Shown piece after piece: positions 33,366-41,554 of a stretch of 41,554 nt of DNA (the first letter of the stretch is position 1; each line of letters begins with the position of its first letter). A program made the translations under genes and the position numbers. This stretch comes from Candidatus Marinamargulisbacteria bacterium SCGC AG-343-D04 (GTDB taxonomy: Bacteria > Margulisbacteria > Marinamargulisbacteria > GCA-2716485 > GCA-002719695). The stretch covers positions 1-41,554 of the forward strand of contig QFBQ01000009.1 of the NCBI GenBank assembly GCA_003265885.1, read 5' to 3'. The notes beneath the pieces were generated by a model that was given only the letters and a program-made list of their open reading frames with translations, ran no database searches and had not been told where the DNA came from.

Positions 33366-34390
33366 TTAATTCCTTTAATATGTTCTACAATAGCAGCGAC
33401 ATGTTCAAGGGGTGTTTTTGGTAAAATACCGTGACCTAGATTAAAGATAAACCCAGGTTGATCCTTCATTTCATTACATAAGTTTTTTGTATAAGCGAGA
33501 GCTTCATCTTTATTTTCCAATAATAAATGAGGGTTTAGGTTGCCTTGAAAGACTAAGTCCGGATAACGACTCTTTAAAGATAAAATGTCAGAGTTCCAAT
33601 CAACACCACATACAGAAATAGGTAGATGACACAGGTGAGAGTGTAACTGAGATGTGTTTTTTGAATACACAATAAGAGGAATATTTTCATCTTTAAGAGC
33701 TGAAAATATTTTATGCATATAGTTATAAGAAAATTCGATGTAATCGTGTTCGTTTAAGATACTTCCCCAAGTATCAAAAAGTTGTATCGCCTGGACCCCA
33801 TGTTTGATTTGAGTTTTTAAGTAGAGGATAGTTGCTTCTGTGAGATTAGATAGAATAGTATGTAAGTCATCTGGGGAATGAGTAACTGCATGAGACACTT
33901 TTGAGAAATCTTTTGAAGATTGTTTTTCAATGAGATAACAAGCGACAGTGAAAGGGGATCCTGCAAACCCTATAAGAGGGGTGTTTGTTTTAGATAGTTC
34001 TTTTTTGATAAGAGAAATAGCGCTGTAGACAAAATTAAGTGCATGAGGATCGTGATGTTGTTTCAAGCAGTTAGCTAAGTCTTTAAGAGAAAGTGATTGG
34101 TCTGATAGGTAGGGCCCAACTCCTCCCTTAAAACTAAAATGAATGCCAAAGTATTCTGGAATGATGAGAATGTCGGAATATAAAATAGAGGCATCAAATT
34201 GAAAGCGTTCAATAGGTTGAAGCGTGACTTTAAGGGCAAGTTCTGGAGTGTGCGTCATCTCTTCAAAAGAATATTTTTTGCGTAATTCACGGTATTCTGG
34301 AAGATAGCGACCTGCCTGTCTCATAAACCAAATAGGAGGGCGAGATGTTTTTTTGTTAGAGCATGCTTGTAAAAAAATGGATTCAGACAT
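33362..34390 (-). CDS. hemE: Uroporphyrinogen decarboxylase
   Basis: A 342-aa enzyme converting uroporphyrinogen III to coproporphyrinogen III in haem synthesis. Signature 1, PIWFMRQAGRYLPEYRE, lies near the N-terminus. ASILYSDILIIPEYFG carries the catalytic Asp region, GFAGSPFTVACYLIE is signature 2, and FNLGHGILPKTPLEHV is at the C-terminus. Full length. No Shine-Dalgarno sequence precedes the ATG; TAACAT ends 7 bases before it, suggesting a near-leaderless mRNA with a poor -35. No other hem gene is in the window. Confidence 0.96.
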   Translation of the reverse strand: MSESIFLQACSNKKTSRPPIWFMRQAGRYLPEYRELRKKYSFEEMTHTPELALKVTLQPIERFQFDASILYSDILIIPEYFGIHFSFKGGVGPYLSDQSLSLKDLANCLKQHHDPHALNFVYSAISLIKKELSKTNTPLIGFAGSPFTVACYLIEKQSSKDFSKVSHAVTHSPDDLHTILSNLTEATILYLKTQIKHGVQAIQLFDTWGSILNEHDYIEFSYNYMHKIFSALKDENIPLIVYSKNTSQLHSHLCHLPISVCGVDWNSDILSLKSRYPDLVFQGNLNPHLLLENKDEALAYTKNLCNEMKDQPGFIFNLGHGILPKTPLEHVAAIVEHIKGIN

Positions 34391-34484
34391 GGTTAAATGT
34401 TAGCAAAGGTTTAATGATTTCAAAAGAGAAATAAAAAGAAATATGGAGCTTAGCAATCTTTGTTGTGTTCAAATAAGCAGGATT

Positions 34485-34494
34485 TAGATACACT
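34485..34494 (+). promoter_or_regulatory. Candidate -10 region of the SNF2 gene
   Basis: Overlapping -10-like hexamers TAGATA (34485-34490) and TACACT (34489-34494) end 6-10 bases before the ATG at 34501, which has no Shine-Dalgarno sequence. The -35 candidates (TTGTGT at 34463, or TGTTCA at 34466) are weak. Confidence 0.35.
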
Positions 34495-34500
34495 ATACAG

Positions 34501-37395
34501 ATGGCCTTAATATCAGAGTGCGAGTTTATTATAGAAAAACATCCATTTTATGGGATTAAAATGAAGGTGTTGCATAAAAATAAACCGTTAAACCCAAACT
34601 CCTCTCAATTACCTTCTGATATGCGATCTATAATCAGAAAGTCTCTATCTCATAAAGATATTTCAGCAGATTTAGAGGATTTTTTAAATAAGTATTCTGA
34701 GGATATTAATTGTAAGTTGAAAATTAAAAGTCGAGTTCTGGACTGCCGTTGGAACAAAGAGACGGTTTATACCAAAAAACTGCTATTTTCCTTGTCGGAT
34801 AAGGATGTATCGATTAGTCATGGAACAGTTGATGATAATATTGTGATATTATCAAAGAAATTCTGTTTTATTAAGTCAACTGGAGAATTAACACAAATTC
34901 TTGAAACAGAGCTTGATTTGAATGATGTTTTGGTTGAAAAGAAAGCCTTTGAATCTGTGTATAACAACATACATCCAACAAAACCCTATCACATCAATAG
35001 AGTGAAATTTAACTCTATGCCGTTGATGCTTAAAGCGCCAGAAGATTTAAATGCATTTTATTTCTATGAAAATTCAAAAGAAGTATACCCTAAACTGAGT
35101 GAAGCAAGAATGATTGTTAGAGTTTATTATTCAGATGAGCAGACTAGTGTAAAACTTCAATGCGGGTATAAAAGTGAGACACAGTTTTTTCCATTGATGT
35201 TGAAAGAGTATTATGATTTGCAAACAAGATTGCGTATAGATAGTTGGAGTTCTGCTGTTAGAAAACGTTTGAAAACATGGTGTAAATATTATGTAATAGC
35301 AACCGACAAACAAAAGCATAGACTACGGACACATTTTTTACCTAAATTGACTGTTTTCTTAAAGGATTCAGAAGAAATTGGTCGTTTTTTAGAGCTATAT
35401 TCAAATAAATCCTGTGGATATCATGTTCGGGCTATGCATAATACGTGGAGTATGATTACCCGTGATCAAGAAAAAGAGAGAGGTCTTTGGGTAGTATTGC
35501 TGATTTTATTTGATTCAGTCGTAACAACGGTAGATGAAGAGTGTGAATTCATTTTAGATAAAAAGAATATGATATATAACCATGAGCTCTTTAAAGATAT
35601 TTTGGGACACTGGGGGATAGACATAGACTTTAAAAATAAAGCATTTGAAATAGAAGAGGCTCATGTCCGAATTGATATGAGTGAAGAATCTTCCCCAAAA
35701 CTATTTTTAAACGATGCTGAAATGGAATGGGACCAGTTAGTAGAGTTAAAGCAAAATATGTGGACCATGATAAGAGATGATAAGACGCTGGTTTTTGACG
35801 AAAAACTGGTCATGCAATGCGAGAGTATACTGGCTATACAGGAATTTCAAGAAAAAGAGTTTAAACAACAAAGCAAGGAAATGAGTTTTCAGAGATCCTT
35901 ACATTTACTGGACTGGATTCAACTTCGTTTTTCAGGTGTAGATATTGTTTTATCAAGCGAACAGGAGAAGCAAATACGATCTTTTTTATCATTTTCAGAA
36001 TTACCATCCATAGCTGTTCCTGAAAAACTTAATTCTAAACCAAGAGAATACCAGAGGCAGGGGCTTGATTGGATGGGGTTTTTGTATTCATATCAACTTG
36101 GAGGTGTGTTAGCCGATGATATGGGCTTAGGGAAAACGTTTCAATCGATGTTGCTGTTAGCAGCGATTAAAGAGGGCATTGTTAAGTCAGAGTGTGCAGG
36201 ATCTCCTCATCTGATTATTGTCCCTCCAACCTTAATATATAACTGGTATCATGAATTTGAGAGATTTTACCCTTCCATGAATGTTCATATGTATTTTGGG
36301 AGTAATCGGATCTTAAAAAAAGAGGCAGATGTCATTATTACCTCATATGATTTATTACGTAGAGATAGTGAGTTGTTTAATGAGATACAATTTGATTGTG
36401 TTATTTTCGATGAGGCTCAATTTATTAAGAATCCATTGTCAGCGAGAAGTAAAGCGGCCCAGGTAGTAAAACGATCATTTACCCTATGTTTAACAGGAAC
36501 GCCACTAGAAAATCATGTTGGAGAATATCTCACCATTCTGAGAACGGCTATACCAGGATTTTTATTGGAATACGATGAATCAACAATATCGAGACCAGTT
36601 CTGGATACGATTATTAGACGATCAAAGCCATTTGTGCTGAGACGTTTGAAAAAACAAATTATTGAAGAATTGCCTCCTAAATCTGAAGAAGTTATTTTTA
36701 TAGATATGAGTGACTCTCAACGAAAGTTGTATGATACCTTAGTAGAAACAACGAAGAAAAAATTGACCAATATTGCAGAGAAAAAAGGAAACAGAGTTCT
36801 GTTTTTAACAGCTTTAATGAGGTTGAGACAGGTATGTGTGTCCCCTTATTTAATAGATGAAACATATGATGAAATTGCTCCAAAGTTCAGTTTTTTAATT
36901 GAAAAGTTACAGGTTTTAAGAGATGAAGGGCATAGTTCTTTAGTCTTTTCTCAATTTAAAGGCGGATTAGATTTAATAGAGGATTTATGTAAGAAGCAAG
37001 GAATATCTTATTTTAGGTTAGATGGGTCGGTATCTATTACAAAACGAAAAAAAATGATACAAACATTCCAAGACTCAAAGGAGTCTCAGGTTTTTTTAAT
37101 TAGTTTAAAAGCAGGTGGGTTTGGGCTTAATTTGACAAAAGCAAGTTATGTATTTCATATTGACCCGTGGTGGAACCCTGCTGTAGAGAATCAAGCAACA
37201 GATCGTGTGCATCGAATTGGTCAAGAACAGCATGTTTTTTCTTATAAGTTAACCATGCATCATTCAATAGAAGAAAAAATCCAACTTATAAAAGAAAAAA
37301 AGGCAGAATTATTTACACAGTTATTAGATGGAAGTGATATTGTGAATAGATCCAATACGTTATCTGACGAAGATATTTTAGGTTTAATTCAATAA
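34501..37395 (+). CDS. SNF2-family DNA-dependent ATPase (RapA/HepA-like helicase)
   Basis: A 964-aa protein with an N-terminal region of about 500 residues that I cannot assign and a C-terminal SNF2 motor. Motor motifs: GVLADDMGLGKT (Walker A, K545), FDEAQFIKN (D637-Q640), LTGTPLENH, FVLRRLKKQI, and in lobe 2 LISLKAGGFGLNLTKA and DRVHRIGQ (901-908). Intact ATPase. The N-terminal part lacks the CxCx(n)CxH pattern of the SWIM zinc finger that many bacterial SNF2 proteins carry. Its role could be transcription recycling, repair or chromatin-like remodelling. It stands alone with no recognisable restriction or defence neighbours. Confidence 0.93.
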   Translation: MALISECEFIIEKHPFYGIKMKVLHKNKPLNPNSSQLPSDMRSIIRKSLSHKDISADLEDFLNKYSEDINCKLKIKSRVLDCRWNKETVYTKKLLFSLSDKDVSISHGTVDDNIVILSKKFCFIKSTGELTQILETELDLNDVLVEKKAFESVYNNIHPTKPYHINRVKFNSMPLMLKAPEDLNAFYFYENSKEVYPKLSEARMIVRVYYSDEQTSVKLQCGYKSETQFFPLMLKEYYDLQTRLRIDSWSSAVRKRLKTWCKYYVIATDKQKHRLRTHFLPKLTVFLKDSEEIGRFLELYSNKSCGYHVRAMHNTWSMITRDQEKERGLWVVLLILFDSVVTTVDEECEFILDKKNMIYNHELFKDILGHWGIDIDFKNKAFEIEEAHVRIDMSEESSPKLFLNDAEMEWDQLVELKQNMWTMIRDDKTLVFDEKLVMQCESILAIQEFQEKEFKQQSKEMSFQRSLHLLDWIQLRFSGVDIVLSSEQEKQIRSFLSFSELPSIAVPEKLNSKPREYQRQGLDWMGFLYSYQLGGVLADDMGLGKTFQSMLLLAAIKEGIVKSECAGSPHLIIVPPTLIYNWYHEFERFYPSMNVHMYFGSNRILKKEADVIITSYDLLRRDSELFNEIQFDCVIFDEAQFIKNPLSARSKAAQVVKRSFTLCLTGTPLENHVGEYLTILRTAIPGFLLEYDESTISRPVLDTIIRRSKPFVLRRLKKQIIEELPPKSEEVIFIDMSDSQRKLYDTLVETTKKKLTNIAEKKGNRVLFLTALMRLRQVCVSPYLIDETYDEIAPKFSFLIEKLQVLRDEGHSSLVFSQFKGGLDLIEDLCKKQGISYFRLDGSVSITKRKKMIQTFQDSKESQVFLISLKAGGFGLNLTKASYVFHIDPWWNPAVENQATDRVHRIGQEQHVFSYKLTMHHSIEEKIQLIKEKKAELFTQLLDGSDIVNRSNTLSDEDILGLIQ

Positions 37396-37627
37396 TATTT
37401 GCGTGTATAAATATAGCACATAAGTGTAATGCAAGATTTTTAAGGAAAATATCGTGTATTGTATAGGGAGAATTATCTTGAAACAGAGTGTTTCTTCAAA
37501 TTGTGTGCCGAAAAAATAAAAGGATTGATGTGTTTTTATATGAATTCTTGGTATAATAATATAAAGATATTCATGAAGGCAGTAAACAAATGTATATAAT
37601 ACATACAAGGAAAAAAGGAGAACGTAG
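37396..37627. other. Intergenic leader of the secreted-protein operon
   Basis: This 232-base spacer between the SNF2 gene and the first secreted-protein gene holds no gene I can support. It contains an extended -10 promoter (37549-37557), a second TATAAT at 37595-37600 and the AAGGAG ribosome binding site at 37615-37620. Confidence 0.7.
37549..37557 (+). promoter_or_regulatory. Extended -10 promoter for the secreted-protein genes
   Basis: TGGTATAAT matches the extended -10 consensus (TGn followed by TATAAT) exactly. Initiation near 37564 gives a leader of about 64 bases. A second TATAAT at 37595-37600 offers an alternative start near 37607. Confidence 0.5.
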
Positions 37628-40417
37628 GTGTTAAAAGTATTGGCATCTATTTTGATTATATTCGTATCTGCGACTACCTTATTTGCAGGGCCAAGTTATT
37701 TTGAAAAAGAAAAAATGGTCTTTGGAAATGGAGGGGGGATCGAATTAATAGCAACAGGGAATGCTGGGTCAGAGGTCCCGCTTATAAGATTATTAAATTA
37801 TGGATCTTCGACAGAATATCGTTCAAAAGGTTTCGAGTTGCTGGGAGATGATAGTGGAGATATAGAGACACAAGTGTGGAAAGTATTCCCCACACGTAAG
37901 CCAACCCAAAAATATGGCAGTGGCAGTATGATAGATCTTGTAGGGACAGAACCTTCAAATGTAACCTATTTTTTGGATAATTCAGAAAATAGACCTCCTA
38001 TTAATACAAACGCTGCATCACAGGTTTTGTTTGATATTAAGGTTAACGATGTTGCTAATAGCAATTCTTTTCAATGGTGTTCCTCGGTACAGTTGGCGCT
38101 TGTGCCTGCTTGTCGACATAATAAAGGCGTTATTACTAATGACGTAGGTCCTTTTATTGTTATAGATGATATGGGAGAGCGTATATATGGCACATCAAAT
38201 AAGGCTAATCTTATTGTTGGCGAAAGTTATGAAGAGTTTATAGCATTTCATGCTCATACCAGTTATTCCTCCATGCAAGGTTATAATATGAAGAAAGAAT
38301 TAGTGGTAGCCTCCAATAACATGTATCTAGAGTATGGGGATCTTTATTTCAACTCTAATGGATTTCCTGTATATATGGGGAATTTTGTGCCAAGTTCAAA
38401 CCCAGCTACAAAACCTCACCCTATATTAACCTTATACCCACAGTATCCAATTGGAGCTTCTTTTGATCAACGGATAGGAATCAACACAACTTTGACTTCG
38501 GAAGCTATCACGGTTGAAGGAGATCTTGTTATTAGAGAAGGAGTGTTGTCTGCAACTGAATTAGGAGTGAGGGACAGAGAACAGTCGTCTATTTCGGGGA
38601 CTCAAACCTCAGATCAGGTAATTGCAGTAGTTGATCCTATTGAAATATGGTATGTAGATCATTTAATAACAGCTTTAGGGACTGTCAGTTCAGGACAAAC
38701 AACAGGCAGTACTCATGCTCGGTATGAAATTTATCTTAAACTTTGGATAAAGCATGGTATTTCAAGCTCTGCGTTCCAATGGAGAGAAGTGAGAGATATA
38801 AGTTTTAGTGGTACTACTGATCCGAACAACTTTGAGTCAGTTAAAAGTTTAACTACAAGAAAAATGGATGGATCTTTTATGCAAAATTCATCTTCTCTTG
38901 CAACTCAGTTAAGTGGTGTTTTAACAAATAATGAAGAAACTATGGGAAAACCAGGGGTACAAAAAAACTCATTTGCTAGTTTTCAAGGAGCCCCTAACCA
39001 CGATGCAGTAGCAAGTTATAAACTAGAGCTACATTTAGACAATAAGGGTGGGCGGTTTAATTTTGAGGCTAGTACTGCGGATCAAAATCAGTTGATTGTA
39101 TTTGGATTACCATTTGAGACTCTACAAGGTAGGCTTCCTGTCGCTCCGTTAACCTCTGCAGAAATAACCTTGACTGGATCAGCGAGAGATTTGGAGACTC
39201 TAGAGGATAACTTTTTTTCCAAAAATGCTATTGTATTTAAAGAATATACTAGAGATTTTCAAGGAGCTTTAGCTGCAGGAAATGGGGTGCTTAGCATGAC
39301 AGATGGATCAGACTTAATAGGATTTCAAGCAACGAGACTAAAAGCGGATGTTCTTTATGATATTAATGTCTTAAAGGTTATTACAAATCAATCTGCTACT
39401 GATGTATCTTCATTTAATGGTCATAGAGCTACAGATGCGAACGGCAGTTTGTTTTCCATAATTCCTTGGAACACTAGTGCGGATGTGACTAGTCAAGTAG
39501 CAAATATTACAACGGCATTGAACTTTGCTGTAAGTGAAGAAAAAGATCCTGCAAGTTCGGATCCTAATGCCGTAACACCTATAGCGGGTTTTGCCGATGA
39601 TTATGTACACGGGTACAAAAATGGAACTTCTTTTAATGCAAAAAACCCAACCTCAAATATTTCGTCTCATAATATTTATAATAAGCAGCTTCCGCTATAT
39701 ATTCAGCCTTATGGAAAATCCCTTATTGTAGGAAATGATGCCAATAATATTACATTTCATAATCGTTATACTATGAATGCGACTGGAGATGATCCTCAAT
39801 ATACTGCACGAAATACGACCTTGGCTATAGGAGTTCCTGATGATGACACAAAATCAATTACGACAGATGGGAATGTTGTTATAACGGGGGCTTTTGATGG
39901 GAGTGTAGGGAATATGTTTTATGCCAAGTGGGTAGGTGCGACAATGCATCATAACATAGGATTTGCTAGCGCTGCTACATCTGGTTCTCAATATTATGGA
40001 GTTCTTCCAGCTGATTATTATAAATACTTTGGAGCAGGGGCTGGTTCAAAGAATGTAGATGTTGTGTATAATTTGGTTATTTTGGCGTCTATAAGTGGGA
40101 GAATGACTGGCTTAGCTAGAGCACAGATCGCTGTTACCATTGGAGGCGCGAATAGCGCCGAATTAAATGGGAAAAGTTGTTCTTCGGGTACATGTACTAC
40201 AGATTTTAGTAATTTTACTGGAGATGGCCGTGACAATTCTATGTATGGATATACTTCAGTAGCCCAATTAACAAACCTTAGCTCAAACGTCTCGTCAGTT
40301 CAAGTAGGTATTATTAATCATGGTATTGGACTGGTTGATGAGGGAGCTGGAACTAACGGCGGAACTGCCGCCGGAAGTAGTACCGCACTATTAATTCTCG
40401 CTTTACCTGGAGGATAA
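37628..40417 (+). CDS. Large secreted, probably surface-exposed protein of unknown family
   Basis: A 929-aa protein with a clear signal peptide (LKVLASILIIFVSATTLFA, cut before GPSYF) and no later membrane helix. The chain is rich in Ser, Thr, Asn, Gly and Asp, and looks beta-structured. Two segments, EGDLVIREGVLSATELGV and DGNVVITGAFDGSVGN, resemble the repeated strand-turn units of tail-fibre or stalk proteins. Cysteines are few (a pair in SCSSGTC-like GKSCSSGTCTTD near 850). It ends in a hydrophobic LLILALPGG. The start is GTG 37628, fixed by AAGGAG 7 bases upstream. The next gene starts 1 base after its stop. Likely an adhesin, sheath or fibre component; no domain is recognised. Confidence 0.85.
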   Translation: MLKVLASILIIFVSATTLFAGPSYFEKEKMVFGNGGGIELIATGNAGSEVPLIRLLNYGSSTEYRSKGFELLGDDSGDIETQVWKVFPTRKPTQKYGSGSMIDLVGTEPSNVTYFLDNSENRPPINTNAASQVLFDIKVNDVANSNSFQWCSSVQLALVPACRHNKGVITNDVGPFIVIDDMGERIYGTSNKANLIVGESYEEFIAFHAHTSYSSMQGYNMKKELVVASNNMYLEYGDLYFNSNGFPVYMGNFVPSSNPATKPHPILTLYPQYPIGASFDQRIGINTTLTSEAITVEGDLVIREGVLSATELGVRDREQSSISGTQTSDQVIAVVDPIEIWYVDHLITALGTVSSGQTTGSTHARYEIYLKLWIKHGISSSAFQWREVRDISFSGTTDPNNFESVKSLTTRKMDGSFMQNSSSLATQLSGVLTNNEETMGKPGVQKNSFASFQGAPNHDAVASYKLELHLDNKGGRFNFEASTADQNQLIVFGLPFETLQGRLPVAPLTSAEITLTGSARDLETLEDNFFSKNAIVFKEYTRDFQGALAAGNGVLSMTDGSDLIGFQATRLKADVLYDINVLKVITNQSATDVSSFNGHRATDANGSLFSIIPWNTSADVTSQVANITTALNFAVSEEKDPASSDPNAVTPIAGFADDYVHGYKNGTSFNAKNPTSNISSHNIYNKQLPLYIQPYGKSLIVGNDANNITFHNRYTMNATGDDPQYTARNTTLAIGVPDDDTKSITTDGNVVITGAFDGSVGNMFYAKWVGATMHHNIGFASAATSGSQYYGVLPADYYKYFGAGAGSKNVDVVYNLVILASISGRMTGLARAQIAVTIGGANSAELNGKSCSSGTCTTDFSNFTGDGRDNSMYGYTSVAQLTNLSSNVSSVQVGIINHGIGLVDEGAGTNGGTAAGSSTALLILALPGG

Positions 40418-40418
40418 G

Positions 40419-41554
40419 ATGTATATAAAAAAAACCTTACTATGCTTTATATGTTTATATTATTTTGCAGCGAGTAGCGAGGCTGTGTTGAATACCTTTC
40501 GTGACAACTCTTTTATATTTAATTCTGGAATAGAAATTAATGACACTATTTTTGAACAATACGGACCAAATCTTCCACCTCATGCATGTTATGATCCAGG
40601 AGTTTGTGTTGAATATCCATCAGGGATGGATGCTAGTCTTCAGATAGCCCCTAGAAATTATTTAAATTTTATATCGGCATTTGAACCTGTTGTATTTGGA
40701 ACAATGAATATGACTTTTTCAGAAGAGACGAATTTGGACAGACTAATATTACGTGTGAAATATTTAAGAGTAGATAAGAGTTTATTTATCAAGGAAAAAG
40801 GTGGTATTGATGGGTTTCAACTTATCAAAATGGGGGGGGATCTGAATGACTCTGCCACAGAAGGCGGGGGTCTTCAAAATGTGTACACATTTTTGCAAGT
40901 GGGAACTTCTATTTTTGGATCATCGATATGGACTAGAGCCGATTTAGACTCGAATAGGATGTCTATAGATGCCTATAAAAATGTGAATTTATCTGGAGAC
41001 CCTATTAATCCGAGAACTCTTGCAATACAAGGAGTAAAAGGCTCGAAAGATGTTCGTATTGGACCTGCCCTAACAACTACCAGTGGTACAGCCCCCTTTG
41101 CAGATACGCCTTCAGTGTTGATCGCGGACAACGGTAGTCAGAAAGCTGCGGTTTGTATGAATCTTACAGAGACTGAATGTAACGACTATCATGGATTAGC
41201 AGTAAAAGGGAATGTGCATGTGGGTAGATTTTTTGGGAAAATAGGCGTGATAGGAACAGGTTTCGGTACGTCGGCGGGTTGTTTTCACAGCGATATTGGA
41301 TATGCTGCAGGAGGTCCTACTTATACAGGGTCTTGTGCTGATTCTCTTGCAGTAGATGATGTTACATTTAAAGTGTCTGATGGGGGAACATCAGTTGCAA
41401 ACTGGAAAGTTGCATATATAGGTTTTTTGACTATTGGAGGTTTTGATGGTTCTGGTGTGGAGGGTGCTTTGCAAGGCTGGATGCAATTGGGTAGTGCCGC
41501 TTGCGTTCTAGATCCCCATACAAATACTTCTTTCAATGACAATAACGTAAGTAA
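40419..41554 (+). CDS. Second large secreted protein, 3'-truncated by window edge
   Basis: An open frame of 378 codons from ATG 40419 to the window end, with no stop. It begins with a signal peptide (MYIKKTLLCFICLYYFAASS, probably cut after SSEA). The mature part has NSFIFNSGIEINDTIFEQYG at its start and a GNVHVGRFFGKIGVIGTG segment near 275 that matches the strand-turn units of the preceding protein. Cysteines are more frequent than in the neighbour (for example CYDPGVC and NLTETEC), so disulfides are possible. GGAGGA lies 6 bases upstream. It is the second gene of an operon of surface or secreted proteins. Family unknown; real length unknown. Confidence 0.82.
   Translation, partial: MYIKKTLLCFICLYYFAASSEAVLNTFRDNSFIFNSGIEINDTIFEQYGPNLPPHACYDPGVCVEYPSGMDASLQIAPRNYLNFISAFEPVVFGTMNMTFSEETNLDRLILRVKYLRVDKSLFIKEKGGIDGFQLIKMGGDLNDSATEGGGLQNVYTFLQVGTSIFGSSIWTRADLDSNRMSIDAYKNVNLSGDPINPRTLAIQGVKGSKDVRIGPALTTTSGTAPFADTPSVLIADNGSQKAAVCMNLTETECNDYHGLAVKGNVHVGRFFGKIGVIGTGFGTSAGCFHSDIGYAAGGPTYTGSCADSLAVDDVTFKVSDGGTSVANWKVAYIGFLTIGGFDGSGVEGALQGWMQLGSAACVLDPHTNTSFNDNNVS

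Noticed and set aside
41321..41542. Minus-strand frame at the window end
   Set aside because: It lies antisense to the open secreted-protein frame, which has a signal peptide, a ribosome binding site and operon context.

Overview
The window is a gene-dense, low-GC bacterial chromosome segment. It carries housekeeping genes on both strands with short spacers, plus a few lineage-specific loci. There is no rRNA, tRNA, CRISPR array, transposase or phage gene that I can recognise. The gene content is that of a menaquinone- and haem-making, rod-shaped (MreB) bacterium with a type IV pilus or competence-type pseudopilus and an extracytoplasmic disulfide relay. I cannot name the species. Large secreted proteins, a FlgD/T9SS-like tail on a subtilase and a putative eukaryote-directed protein would fit a little-studied, possibly host-associated lineage (Margulisbacteria-like candidate phyla come to mind), but this is a guess.

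Layout. 1-1.5 kb: a 5'-truncated secreted subtilisin-like protease and a small membrane protein. 1.6-12.5 kb: purF (+), then on the minus strand an alpha/beta hydrolase, aspS, rfbC and the cluster pheS-pheT-mutS. 12.5-16.3 kb: an unusual plus-strand locus behind a clear sigma70-type promoter. It encodes a 162-aa disordered protein with nuclear-localisation-like basic motifs, then two tandem paralogous HExxH proteins of unknown family. 16.3-21.0 kb: mreB, maf, a SPOR protein, gamma carbonic anhydrase, an acetyltransferase, panE and an EVE-domain protein. 21.2-26.6 kb: an orphan membrane protein, then a minus-strand operon with a VKOR-DsbA fusion, a TlpA-like thioredoxin, a secreted unknown, prepilin peptidase and four pseudopilin-like proteins. 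26.7-33.4 kb: menG-menF-menD, then pyk, serC and a 2Fe-2S ferredoxin. 33.4-37.4 kb: hemE (-) and a SNF2-family ATPase (+). 37.6 kb to the end: two adjacent genes for large secreted, probably surface-exposed proteins, the second cut by the window edge.

How it works together. MenG, MenF and MenD supply menaquinone, HemE supplies haem precursors, and the VKOR-DsbA/TlpA pair would make or repair disulfides in exported proteins. The pseudopilins are encoded in the same operon as that disulfide machinery and as the peptidase that would mature them. A recurring regulatory feature is that several genes lack a Shine-Dalgarno sequence and have a good -10 box ending 6-9 nt before the start codon. This suggests leaderless or near-leaderless mRNAs alongside ordinary SD-led genes.

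The strongest candidate for something undescribed is the 12.76-16.31 kb locus: a disordered protein with c-Myc-like basic motifs plus two gluzincin-like paralogues under one promoter.
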